Shown here piece after piece: positions 11,856 to 22,715 of a stretch of DNA of 64,000 bases (within the stretch, counting starts at the first letter, position 1; every line of letters begins with the position of its first letter). The position numbers and the translations under genes are program-made. The stretch is from Neonectria sp. B-13 (Eukaryota > Ascomycota > Sordariomycetes > Hypocreales > Nectriaceae), in assembly GCA_002682825.1 (NCBI GenBank), contig NOKP01000022.1, forward strand, positions 772,918 to 836,917. The letters run 5' to 3'. The notes beneath the pieces were generated by a model. The model was given only the letters and a program-made list of their open reading frames with translations. It was not told where the DNA came from and did no database searches.

Positions 11856-13706
11856 TTACACACCACCCTTCTCGTGCACATCCTCCACCGTAGACACACC
11901 ACCTGGCTTCTCATCCAGTCTTTCGATAATATCCTCACCAGCAAAAAGGCGATCGACGTCTTCGAGCTCAAGGCCCTTTGTCTCCGGGAAGAAGAGAAAG
12001 ATAATGGGCACCCAAGTGGCATTCAAGACTGCAAAGATAATGTACGTCTTCCAACCGATGTTGTCGATCGCAATAGGAGTGATTTGCACAATCATCTGGG
12101 GTCCACGTTAGACGCCGAGGGGATGACGCGGACTGAGAAGTAACTTACATAATTGAAGATCCAGTTTGCAGCAGTGGAAATTGATGAACCCCGTTGTCGC
12201 AAACGCAATGGAAGAATTTCAGAGCTAATGCCAATTAATAACATTCATAATCTCGTGGGTGATGTGTAACTCACGGATAGACCCAGACAGTAGCCTGGAA
12301 ACCGATTGTGAATGCTCCCTGAAAGACAAAGAGCATGGCGGCAGCCCCGATACCGGCTGAGTGTGCAATTGAGGTTTTGTTTTCAACCTGGTAGATGAGA
12401 CCGGCTTGGATGGCCATAACTGCTGCCATCACACTGATCATGGACAGGAGCTAGAGTGGTGTCAGAGATCGAACTCTCAATGATAGAACAGGAATCTTAC
12501 CAGTGGCCGTCTTCCTACACGGTCGATCAATAGCCAGGGGATGAATGATGCTAGGAAAAACCAGGTCTGCAAGAAACCTGACATGAGTGCCGACATTTTG
12601 GGGCTAAATCCAATGCTTTGCTCGAACAAGGTGCTTGTATAGTCAGTGAGGGTGTTAGCAAAGTCTTCTACCATCGCGAATCAAATGTGCCTTACAGATC
12701 ACTGCGTTGATTCCACCAAGTTGCTGGAAACTCTGGATAGCACACGCGATGAGTAGTCTCCTTTGAGACTTGATGCGGTCGTTCTTGAGAAGGTCCTTCC
12801 AAGAGCCGGCACCGATCGATGCCTCGACTGCGACAGTTTGAATAATCGAGTTATGTAGGCGTCGCACCTCCATATCATCTACCGAAGTAGCATGAATCTT
12901 GGCAAGGACCTTCAGGCTGTCATCCGGCCGATCGTGGGAGGCGAGCCATCGTGGGGTTTCTGGGATGATCATCAGGATAGCCAGCATTGGCAAGATGCAG
13001 AAGCATTGAAGGATGACAGGAATCCTCCAAGCGTAGCTTCCCATATGAGTGGAAAAGGCGTAGTCGATCCAATAGACGAGGAAGATGCCGAAGTTGAGAG
13101 TCGAAAGCTGGGCACAAACATCTGTACACTGTTAGTAGGCTAGTCGCTTTTCATACCCTCGGGTCAACGTACACATTCCGCGGCTTGATTTAGGACTGAA
13201 TTCGGCTTGAAGGACGGGCACGGTTGAGTTTATGATGCCCATTCCGACACCGGATACAATTCGTCCAACAATAAGCTGAGGTCGACCGAATGCTGACGCT
13301 TGCAGAACAGCACCAGCGATCATAATCCACGCGCCGATGGCAATGGTGCGGCGACGGCCAAGCTTTTCTCCAAAGACGGCGGACGCAATTGATCCAAAGA
13401 AACAGCCAACTGCGAAGGAAAACGTCATTAGTGACTGATCATCGTAGTGAGCGTGACAGATGCATACTTTCGTAGATGGCGACGATCAAACCGATCATAT
13501 CAGACTCGGGGCTATCGAAAGTCGAATTGAATGCAGGCGAATTGACTGAAGGAGGATATTAGTACAAAGACATATTTAATCCAAGAATCCTACTTACCAA
13601 GACCTCCCATAAGGCCATTGTCAAACCCAATCAGCATAAAGCCCAATGAGGTCAATACGGTGACGGTCAAAATGAGCGCACGCCCCTCTAACTCGACCGG
13701 AGCCAT
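11856..13706 (-). CDS. MFS sugar transporter (sugar porter family)
   Basis: Eight exons on the minus strand: 13706-13598, 13545-13468, 13409-13173, 13121-12696, 12643-12501, 12450-12275, 12224-12149, 12095-11856; 494 aa, total length divisible by three. The N-terminus reads MAPVELEGRALILTVTVL with the first helix, then GFDNGLMGG. Sugar-porter hallmarks are present: GEKLGRRRTIAIGAW, GRIVSGVGMGIINSTVPVLQAE, PETPRWLASHDR, QSFQQLGGINAVI, LLIDRVGRRPL and the C-terminal FPETKGLELEDVDRLFAG. Plasma-membrane uptake of a sugar or sugar acid is expected. The intron at 12644-12695 has a good GTAAGG donor and GCTAAC branch, but the acceptor that restores GINAVIYYTSTLFEQSIGF is TG, not AG. It shares a promoter region with the SDR at 14312. 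Confidence 0.85.
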
Positions 13707-14311
13707 GTTGGCGATGGTGCAAGACGTATGGGATTGTTTTCAATCTCAATCTCAATCGAGCTGAGACAAAGATATCTACAGCAGTAAAGAAAGGGTCTGA
13801 TAGAGAGCCTATGAAGCATATTGCTCAATGCCCCGGGGGTAGCCACTTTTTAAGGAGATCCGGCCCAGACTCGCTTGTAACGGACTGTTTCTCCTGGTTT
13901 GGAGAATTCGCGGGGTCTCCACAGATCATGTGAGGGGAGGATTCTGGGGTAGAGAGCCACCTGGGGTTCTGAACACTCTGCTCGGCAAATGACAAGGATG
14001 TTCAATTGCCGTTCAAACACCGAAGCCTAGCTCACCAAATGTTCAAGCGGTGAGTTCTCTAATTGGATATAGCTCGACACGAATGGCGCTAGAACCCACG
14101 CCGAAATGAGTGGGGTTGGATGGGCTATCGGCAATAGCTTCAGGTCATATGCCGCGGCAATCCACGTTCGGCGAATGAAGCTATCTCCAAGGCCGTGGAC
14201 TAATGTTACCAAGACTCTTTAAAGGACAAAATATCCAAGGCTCGATGTGTTTGCCACTCTCTTTTAATGCATTTGACTAGCTTCCTTCCGCCCTAACTCA
14301 TCACACTTACA
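13707..14311. promoter_or_regulatory. Divergent promoter region, sugar transporter / SDR
   Basis: The 605 bp separate the start codons of two divergently transcribed genes, so co-regulation is plausible. CGG/CCG triplets are scattered here (for example TGCCGCGGCA at about 14151), as expected for Zn2Cys6 control, but no spacing repeats clearly enough to name an operator. Confidence 0.45.
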
Positions 14312-15491
14312 ATGGCCACTATTCATCTTCAAACCGTCGACAACCAATTGCAAGGCCGCTTGGCTCTTGTCACTGGCTCAAGGTACATGGGATCCTTCCC
14401 CGAGTTATTTAACTAGAGAATCTGACAGCGCACCAGTGGAGGAATTGGATCAGCTTGTGCTAGGACATTAGCGGCTGAAGGATGCGATGTAGCGCTGCAT
14501 TATTCTTCGAGCCAGGTAAGTAATCAAGAAGCCGTCATTGTGAATGATCTTCTGATGTAAAGAGTTTTAGGGAAAGGCAGAGTCTTTAGCCAGCGAGTTG
14601 AGAGAGAAGTACCCTTCACAACTGTTCGTTCCTGTACCGGCAGATCTTTCGTCCCGAGACGCGACCCGAGCACTTGTTCAAAACTGTCTAGAGCATGCAG
14701 AGATCGCCAGCAAGCATAAGGCCATCTCTATCTTAGTCGCAAATGCTGGACTCGGCCGCCGTATTCGAGACGTACAAGATATTGGAGAGGAAGACTGGGA
14801 TGAAATGATGGAGGTTAACACACGAAGCCAATTTGTTGTGACAAAGGCTTGCTTACCTGGAATGCGAAGCCAAGGCTGGGGACGTGTGGTTCTAATTGGA
14901 AGCATTGCAAGCCGTGGTGGTGGTCTAAATGGCTGCCATTATGCTGCTTCTAAAGGCGCTCTTTGGTAAGGTTGGATCCATCATTACATTCGTCAGCCAA
15001 CTTACAGTGTCTAGCTCGATGGGTCTAAACCTAGCCACTTTGTTAGCTCCTGAGGGAGTCACAGTTAACATGGTAAGAACGTGAACTAGTCTTCGGAACA
15101 GATCTGCTGCACAACTTGTACAATGCTCACGCTGTTCTTCTTACAGGTCTTACCAGCAATGATCGGTTCAACGGGAATGATTCCCGCGCCAAAACAAACG
15201 TGAGTAATACAAGCGACTAATATCAATGAGGAGGAACTGACAATGAGAAACTAGGACCTGGACAGAAGACTGCAATCTAAAGAACCTTATGTCTACGGAC
15301 CCTGGCCTAGCCATCGCCGGAAGTGTCCCTGTTCACCGGCTGGGCTCCCCACAAGAAGTTTGCAACGTCGTGGCAATGTTTGTTCCCCCAAGCATGAGTA
15401 ATTATGTCAAAAACTAATAAGCGTGAATAGGTTTGTAAAGACAGGATATATGACTGGTCAGGAGGTCATATTAGCTGGAGGGCTGAAATGA
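14312..15491 (+). CDS. Short-chain dehydrogenase/reductase (FabG-like)
   Basis: Seven exons: 14312-14382, 14437-14515, 14571-14965, 15015-15072, 15147-15199, 15255-15377, 15431-15491; 279 aa, all phases consistent. It is a classical SDR: the cofactor motif TGSSGGIGSA is assembled across intron 1, then LVANAGLGRR (NAG strand), a catalytic Ser in VVLIGSIASRGGG, the catalytic pair in HYAASKGAL (Y-x3-K), and a C-terminal TGYMTGQEVILAGG typical of FabG-type enzymes. An NADP(H) preference is possible. It would interconvert a hydroxyl and a keto group on a small substrate. It is divergent from the sugar transporter, so oxidation of an imported sugar or polyol is one reading; the substrate is unproven. 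Confidence 0.9.
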
Positions 15492-16617
15492 ACTCAATGC
15501 AAGGGATCTCTCGTCTCGGCCTCAAGCAGCAGAGAAGATGCAACTGTTCGATCACTTGAGAATTAGAACCAAGGATCTGATGACTGTTGTACATAGCTGC
15601 TAGATTGATAGAAGCTCAAGCCTAAAGAACTGAAGCGTTATGGATAGACATGCTCACAGACGCAGATACTGCAAGCGACCGAGATAAGCTGGTGAAGATG
15701 GTGGCCCATGAAAGGATACAGATGATAATGAGGCACTTGGTAAGGTTTGAGCAGGCGGGACTTGCACCTATCAATCTAGTTTCAAGATCAAATGCCGCAA
15801 GCAAACAAAGAGAGGAAAGATCCGGCAGCTCATCCCATAGTGTGCACTCGGTATAAACAAAACCGGAGGGTCAATAAAAGACACCGACGTAAAAGGAAAC
15901 TATCGCTCATCATCTCATTTCCCTTTAATCCCGCGCTCGATTATCACTCCATTTTCCATTCGCTGTGTTGGTATTGGCCCCTGTGCTTGTTCGATCTGAT
16001 TTTTAAATTCCCCGATTTATCAGATGCTCTGCACGACACAAAAAGCCTGCTTCTCGGTATCGACTGACGTCTTAGTAAGAAGAGGCAATTGTTGATACGA
16101 AGCACGATCATCTGTGCGTTCACGGAAATATACCGGTACCAAGATCGGAATGTGGAACGGTTTTCAAGGATCAAGTGCCGTTGGCCGTATATCCGGATTA
16201 CGCCGATCGGATGTTCACTCACCGATCTTCGGGATCCACCCAAAAGACAGCCACCGAACCGGCGGCTCACGAGTTTCCCTTATTGCTCACTCAAAGACTT
16301 GAACCTCTCCACTATAAGTTAGTTCCGCACCCACAAATGGCCAGACCACTGCGTGAGTGTGGATGGGCTGACAATAGCAACTTAGTTTTTAGTGACTATT
16401 TGATTGATCAGTCGACGTGTGGATCATATATCACCATCACAAGAGCTGTCATACCACATTATTTGGGTCTGTCACGACAGTTGTGGCCGGCCTAAGGGTT
16501 CACGTTGGATATAAAACCTACGTTTACTACCGTAGATTCTTCCGTTTCGCAAAGACACCTTTCTTCTTCCTAATTGACTTATACATCCATCCACTCAATC
16601 TCCCAAATTAAATCAAG
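15492..16617. other. Intergenic, long upstream region of the NmrA-like gene
   Basis: About 1.1 kb without a believable ORF. CGG-like inverted triplets occur (CGGATTACGCCG near 16195). The last 110 bp carry the TATA box noted separately and a pyrimidine-rich leader before the ATG. Confidence 0.5.
16510..16516 (+). promoter_or_regulatory. TATA box of the NmrA-like gene
   Basis: TATAAAA lies 102 bp upstream of the ATG at 16618 and is followed by a CT-rich leader, a normal fungal core-promoter arrangement. Confidence 0.5.
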
Positions 16618-17571
16618 ATGCCCAAATTCGTTCTCACGGGTGCGGACGGAAACCTCGGGAGCGTTGCGGCTTCGTACGCAATTGAGATTGCCAAGCCAGA
16701 CGACGAGCTCACCTTCACCACCTACAAGTTGGAAGCCATCCCTGCCGCTACCCTCGAGGCGTGGAAGAGCAAAGGCGTCAACGTTTGCGTCGCCAGCTAT
16801 GACGACATTGAGAGTCTCAAGACCGCCTTCGCTGGTGCTGAGGCTGTGACGCTGGTGTCGACATGGTTGTTCGGCGAAGGACGACGACGCCAGGCCAGGA
16901 CCGTCATCGAAGCCGCGAAAGCCTGCGGCGTCAAGCGCATCTGCTACACTTCGTTCGTTGGGGCCGGCATCCAGGCTGAGAAGGAGGAGGACATTCCTTT
17001 CCTTCCCCGCGACCACCACGTCATAGAAAGTTACATCTACGCCTCAGGGTTGGAGTATAATATCCAGCGAAACTATCTTTATGCCGACAATATCCCCACC
17101 CTCTTCGGGTCGTCCTGGAAGTTCTGTGGCGATAGGTGGTTGACGAATAGCCATGGTGCATCTGGCGCCTACGTTTCACGAGAAGACTGTGGCCGCGTCC
17201 TTGCTGCTCTGTTGCTCGGAAAGGGCGAGACAAATACGGTATACGACGTCACCGGCCCCGAGGCTGTTACCAACGAGGAAGTGTTCAACTGGATCTGCAG
17301 TCAATCTGGCTACCAAGGAAAAATCGTGGATATGCCGGACGAGGAATTGAAGGAGTACTGGCTGGGTCGCGGACTACCGACAGACTTCTTTGGTGACTTC
17401 TCAGCATTGCCTATGAAGCTTTGCATTGGAGATCTGCTCTGCTGTGGTGAAATGGTAGCGCGAGGGTTTATGCAGGAGACGAGCGACACTGTTGAGAAGC
17501 TGACTGGCCGCAAACCAGCTCCCTTCCAAGAGGCCCTGCTCAAGTACAAGGACCTCTTTCCACGGTCTTAA
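16618..17571 (+). CDS. NmrA-like NAD(P)-binding protein (atypical SDR)
   Basis: A single exon encodes 317 aa. The N-terminus MPKFVLTGADGNLGSVAA supplies the glycine-rich dinucleotide site (GADGNLG). DDIESLKTAFAGAEAVTLVS and VKRICYTSFVGAG are standard NmrA/QOR2-type elements. The middle part has HHVIESYIYASGLEYNIQRNYLYADNIP, the usual substrate-pocket segment, followed by AYVSREDCGRVLAALLLGKGETNTVYDVTGPEAVT. There is no Y-x3-K pair at the classical place. Such proteins are quinone or enone reductases or NADP-sensing regulators; which applies here cannot be told. It lies in tandem with the SDR and upstream of an MFS exporter. Confidence 0.85.
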   Translation: MPKFVLTGADGNLGSVAASYAIEIAKPDDELTFTTYKLEAIPAATLEAWKSKGVNVCVASYDDIESLKTAFAGAEAVTLVSTWLFGEGRRRQARTVIEAAKACGVKRICYTSFVGAGIQAEKEEDIPFLPRDHHVIESYIYASGLEYNIQRNYLYADNIPTLFGSSWKFCGDRWLTNSHGASGAYVSREDCGRVLAALLLGKGETNTVYDVTGPEAVTNEEVFNWICSQSGYQGKIVDMPDEELKEYWLGRGLPTDFFGDFSALPMKLCIGDLLCCGEMVARGFMQETSDTVEKLTGRKPAPFQEALLKYKDLFPRS

Positions 17572-18183
17572 GAGTGACGGGGTAATTCTTCGTATCGAGA
17601 TTTAATTTAATTGTAACACTTTATATTATTAGACCGTAACTTGGACAATGTCTGCATTCCTGTGCCATTGCCAATAGAGAGGCTGTATCTCTGTCTTCTC
17701 GTAGCGAACGGGTCTTCGACATACTCTTCTGCATCTGATTCGCGGTGCAGAAAATATTTCATGAAAACATAGACTGAAGAAACCTTTTTGGTTCACTAAG
17801 CAGGTCTCATGTCACAGTCTTCCTATTCTTTACGTGTGCCAGGGTTAAGAAGTCAGTCATGCTCCAAACCTCGGGAGAGAAAAAAACCCATTGAATCAAG
17901 ACGACTGGCCAATCCAATGCCCAGGCTCTATCTCACGACATCGTCGGTTATGGATGGCGTACTGGAGTTGGTGGAGACACCAGTGGCGAGTGATAAGAGT
18001 TTAGCATCACGCTCCACCCACAACACAACCCAAAGGCCCTGAAAAATATGACAATTGCGAGCCCACATAGACCCACGTCTATCTGTTCGCTCTGAAAAAT
18101 CTTTCATTTACCTAAATAAGTTGTGCGAGGTAGAGAACCAAAAACTTGTTGATTAATCAAAGTCCCTGAACGATAGTGCCATC
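17572..18183. other. Intergenic upstream of DHA2 transporter
   Basis: About 610 bp; a 77-codon plus-strand frame at 17809 has no protein-like character. No other feature was seen. Confidence 0.5.
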
Positions 18184-20117
18184 ATGAACCATCATCGTGT
18201 GTCTCTGGATGTTGACGCTGTGGTTGAAGACGGTGAACCTCTCGGCCGTCGCATATCAGCCCTAGAGGAAGTGCCGTCGCTCGTGCCACCGCCTGGCCTT
18301 CCTGGGATGCCTCTGGCCCGTCGACGAAGCACCGCGTCTCGCGCTACGGTCGGGGAAGACAGTCGTCCAGAAGATCTAGCGTCCCTGGTCCGCAGCGCCT
18401 CAGCAATCAGTCGGCTCCATTCGCAGGACAGGCGAGAGTCACAGGATAGTCTATTCGAGTTGCCGACTATCCAGCGGCCGCGTGCCGTGAAGCCAGGACC
18501 GGAAAGTACCATTCGAGAGGTGCCCTCAACTTTGACCACTCCTATACCGACCCGTCCATCATCGCCTACACTGAACTTTGCAACTTCAGACTCACCGTCG
18601 CCAGAGGGACCTTCGGGAACCCAAACCCCGGCCGAGTACGAGATAGGGACTGGACAAGCCTATCCAGATGTTGGCACCATTGCCTCCACACGAGGTGCGG
18701 TGATCCTACTCTGCACCTGCGGCGCTCAGTTGATGGACAATGTCTTCATGACGGGAGTCAACATTGCCCTGCCCGCTATCCAAAAGGATTTCAACGTTCC
18801 GAGCGGCGACCTGCAGTGGCTTATCTCAGCCTACACACTTACTTTCGGCGGCTTCCTTCTTCTCTCCGGTGTCCTTGCTGACAGATATGGACGGAGACTG
18901 GTATTTTGCGCCGGCATGGCTCTTTTGAGTATCTGGACCTTGGCTGACGGTGTTGCAACGTCGTTTATCCAGCTCGCCATCTTCCGTGCTCTCCAAGGAA
19001 TCGGTGCCGCCGTTACTGTGCCGTCAGCTGTAGGCATCATCAGCAACTACTTTGTAAGCAAGGATCGCACATTGGCTTTGACCATTTTCGGAGCAGCCGG
19101 CGCAGTCGGCTTCTGTCTTGGTCTCATTTTTGGGGGGTTCCTCACTTCCTCCCTCGGCTGGCGCTACGTGTTTTATGTCTCTACGTGCGTGACAGGTCTC
19201 TTGGGAATTCTTGGCTGGTTCGTTCTTCCCAAGGATCGCGTCGATGGCCAGGTGAGGCCCAAGTTGGATTTTGCTGGAGCTGGCTTATCGACAGCCGGCC
19301 TGATCTTGTTGAGTTTCGTGCTCTCAAGTGGAGGAGAATACGGCTGGGGCAAAGCCTTCGTCATCGTTTTGCTGGTCCTCAGTGTTCTTCTCATCGTTCT
19401 CTTTACCTACGTGGAGAAAAAGGTCCCAAACCCCATTATGCCGCTGTCCCTTTGGAAACTGGAAAACTTTGCCGCACTCTGGATCGGGGGCTTTGGTAAG
19501 TGCACGCAGCTCACCAAACACGAAATTGCTCGCTCGTTACTGACGGTTCCCCAGTCTCATATGGCGGTTACCAGACCACAATCTATTTTACGACTCTCAT
19601 CGCCCAGGAGGTGAACCAGCTGAGCGCCGGCCAAACTGCTCTCCGATTCCTTCCCATGGGGTGCACGGGTTTCGTCGTTAGCCTGTCAATGTCTCGGTTG
19701 CTAGAGAACTGTAACACCAAGGCTCTTCTAGTCACAGGGATGGCTATTTGTGCTATTGCTCCCGTCCCCTCGGCGCTCATGAAAGAGGGGGACATTGACT
19801 TTTGGAAGCATGTCTTTCCAACTACCATTATTGGTGTTGCAGGCACCACCATTGTATACTGCACCATCACAGTCGTGCTATTGGACTCGGTGCCAACTAA
19901 TGTCAAAAGTCTGTGCGGTGGCATGATCAACACCGCTTTTCAGATAGGTAGTGGAGTGGGACTTGCCCTTGCGAGTGCTATAGTTCAGGCCGTGGACACT
20001 CGAAAGGGCCACAGCATGTTGCAACAGTATTGCACCGGACTTTGGTGCTGTGTTGGTCTTGCTGGCATCGGGGTGGTGGCCAGTAGTGTTGGCATCAAGA
20101 ACAGAAGTCGACTTTAG
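18184..20117 (+). CDS. MFS transporter, DHA2-like drug/H+ antiporter
   Basis: Exons 18184-19495 and 19555-20117 (intron GTAAGT..CCCCAG) give 624 aa. The first ~165 residues are hydrophilic, rich in Ser/Pro/Arg and without membrane segments, an unusually long cytoplasmic tail. Helices start at TRGAVILLCTCGAQLMDNVF. MFS motifs are clear: LQWLISAYTLTFGGFLLLSGVLADRYGRR (motif A), FRALQGIGAAVTVPSAVGIIS (motif B/C region) and GFCLGLIFGGFLTSSLGWRYVFYV. The C-terminal half has QLSAGQTALRFLPMG and further helices to the end. Homologues export toxic compounds or pathway metabolites across the plasma membrane. Its place among oxidoreductases suggests efflux of a pathway intermediate or product; the substrate is unknown. 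Confidence 0.9.
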
Positions 20118-20665
20118 AGGGAAACCTGATGAGGAGGTATCTGATTAACCAAAAAGCACGACGGACTACGGGATTGATCACGCGTCTTGTCAGATCATCA
20201 TCATTCCCTGTAGTGATAAGACATACATGTTTTCTCTTTCCGAACTGCAACATGAAGTTTCTTATTAGCGGAGCAAGGCGAACCGGGGTCATCATGAATC
20301 GTGCGCTTACACATACGGAGTAATTATTGACACTATAACGATTAATCTAAGACGCCAAAAATACCATATTCTGCTTATAGAAGCTATTCTATGAACAAGT
20401 CTCTATTTACCCTCCAGATCGTCGCTGTATCAGTGATACTGTCTCGTCTTGCTACGACTGCCACGTATATAGATAGCTACCGACGGAAGGTGACCCATGT
20501 GTTCCGGCAGGGCGGAAGAGCGATGCAGAATCAACTGGTGTGTGTAAGTATTGTATTTTCCAAGCTATACAGAGCCCATCGCGAGAGTATTGACGTCAAA
20601 GTAAGTATTGGGGACTGTAAGTGGGTTTGTGGACTCTAAGACTGCCATATAATTCATATCCCAGT
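20118..20665. other. Intergenic between convergent genes
   Basis: 550 bp between two 3' ends; nothing recognised. Confidence 0.5.
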
Positions 20666-21973
20666 TTAATCCCAGTGAATGATCGGCTTCACAACCTAGT
20701 AATGATTCGAGTTAGCAACGGAAGAGACCGGAACCAAAGCAGTGGACTCACCTTGCCTTGACGCAGGTCATCTAGTGCCTTGTCAAAATCTTTAACAGAG
20801 TAAACCTTGCAGAGTTTATCCACAGGGAAGTGACCTTGTCGGTGGAGTTCCATCAACTGGGGAATAAACTATACCGGTGTACATGGTGAGCAAACGGTCT
20901 CTGGTAAACTGAAGCGTTCTCGAGACTGACCTTTTGGGGATATGAGCCACCCTCCACCACTCCGATGTACCGCTTGTTCTCTAGTAGAAACGTCTGAGGC
21001 TCGATCCGGATGACACTGTTTGGCGGTGGCACGCCAACAGTCGTTGCAGTGCCTCGTGGGGCCAGACACCCGAATAGCGACTCTATGACGGGGATGAGGC
21101 CAGTGCAGTCAATAGCAAAGTCAGCTCCCCCGCCCGTAATGTCTCGGATCGCGGCCTGGACTCCGCCCTCGCCGCAGTTTCTCGAGTTGACAGTATGGGT
21201 GGCCCCAAACTCCTTGGCGATGGCAAGCTTCTCATCGAGGACGTCCACGGCCACTAGTTGCTTGACTTGGAGATAGGCAGCAGCCATCAGCGCGGCGATA
21301 CCAACGCTCCCAACCCCGAAAATAACAACCGTGTTGGTTTTGTCGGGCTTGAGTGCATTAAGCAACGTGCCGGCTCCTGTCTGGAAGCCACAGCCAAGCG
21401 GAGCGAAGTAAGCAAGCGACTCGGGATAGGGACATTTGACCACGCTTCTTTCCGCCACGACCGACATTCGGGCAAAAGAAGACTGCCCGAAACATTGGCT
21501 GCGTACAGATGTCCCATCCTGAAGCCTCGCCGGCGTGGAGCCATCCGAGAGACGCACTGAGCCGACGTTGACAGGAGAGTGGGTGTGGCAGCAAGAAGGA
21601 TTGTCGGCGAGGCATTGCTTGCATTGGCCGCAGACGTTGAACGAGAGGAGGACATGATCGCCAACCTCTAGAGATTTATCTTTGACACCACTCCCCAAGG
21701 CGCGAATGATTCCTGCTCCTTCGTGTCCGAAAATAGCCGGGTACTCAACCCCCGGCAAGAGCCCATTTTGTAGAAGCACATCCTTCTCGGAATCAGTCAC
21801 TAGTCTTGGACTTTTTTGGCACGACTCACTGTGTGGCAAATACCGGAGTACTTCATCTCGACCAGCACTTCATCCGAGCGCACCTCATCGAGGATAATGG
21901 GCTTCATCAAGAACTTGCCACCCGGCTTCTCGATGACGAGCGCCTCGGTCGCGATGTTGGTGGGTGATGCCAT
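20666..21973 (-). CDS. Zinc-dependent alcohol dehydrogenase (MDR superfamily)
   Basis: Four exons: 21973-21830, 21785-20931, 20868-20752, 20695-20666; 381 aa, the normal MDR length, and all junctions keep frame. Intron 1 is only 44 nt (GTGAGT..GAG). Visible features are the catalytic-zinc Cys in YSGICHT, the GHEGAGIIRALGSGV zinc/substrate segment, structural-zinc cysteines in CGQCKQCLADNPSCC, GCGFQTGAGTLLNAL, the cofactor fold VVIFGVGSVGIAAL with VDVLDEKLAIAKEFGATHTV after it (an Asp in the NAD-specificity position), and the C-terminal DLRQGKVVKPIIHWD. Closest in style to aryl/benzyl-alcohol dehydrogenases, oxidising an alcohol to an aldehyde with NAD. It shares a promoter with the DHA1 transporter at 22716. 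Confidence 0.9.
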
Positions 21974-22715
21974 GGTGAAGGAGAGCGGCGCAAATCGATA
22001 GTGGGACAAGGATGCTGAGATGATGGGGATGAACGAGACAATTACATGCGCCAAACGTCGCTACAGACGGGATTAAATAAGCCTTGTCCTTGCAACTCCT
22101 CATCTATCGAGCATCCACTTCTATCCCTCGGTCCCTAGGTGGCGTATCTTCGGACGATGCAGCATCTCTTTCCGCTCGGAAGCTTTCCGCAGGGATCATA
22201 GCCCGATGTCTTAGTCTGTGAAGTGACAAACCAGGCTTCGCACATCATCATCACAGTGGAGATGGGCATGGGATCCTTGACGGCGCTAACCAGGGAAAAT
22301 GCCACATGGACCGTCTAGTAATAGCTGACGGTGTCCGGGGATTCAGACGCGGGGAATCTGGGGTAGGAAAGTGGATTGGCGTAGTTTGCGGGCGTAACTT
22401 AAGGCATGCTGCGGAAATATCCTCTGCATTCCGACACGGGCCAGTGATGCCTTTTCTTGCTTGAGCCTTAGACCTACCTCGCCAGCCTAAGGAGATCGGA
22501 AATCATCGCCGATGGAATCGCAGCCCTCTATTTCCGAGCAGGGCCACGCAGGCCCCATGACTCGTGGCATTTCCCCAGACTGGGATTCGTCTCATTGGTA
22601 AATTCTTCAAATAAGGCACAAGGCCCTCCATCATTTCGTTTCCACAAGTCCATCCCATCCAGCCCCGTCGCGTGCACATACTGTACAACTCACCAGCCGC
22701 CTTGTGCCTAACATC
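21974..22715. promoter_or_regulatory. Divergent promoter region, alcohol dehydrogenase / MFS transporter
   Basis: The 742 bp separate two divergent start codons. Near the middle is a cluster of CGG/CCG triplets (see the site at 22177), consistent with Zn2Cys6 regulation of both genes. Confidence 0.5.
22177..22189. promoter_or_regulatory. Candidate Zn2Cys6 operator, CGG-N7-CCG
   Basis: CGGAAGCTTTCCG is an inverted CGG pair with a 7-bp spacer. It is overlapped on the left by TCCGCTCGGA, an everted pair. Inverted or everted CGG triplets are the standard binding form for fungal binuclear-cluster regulators; which of the local regulators binds it is unknown. Confidence 0.35.
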
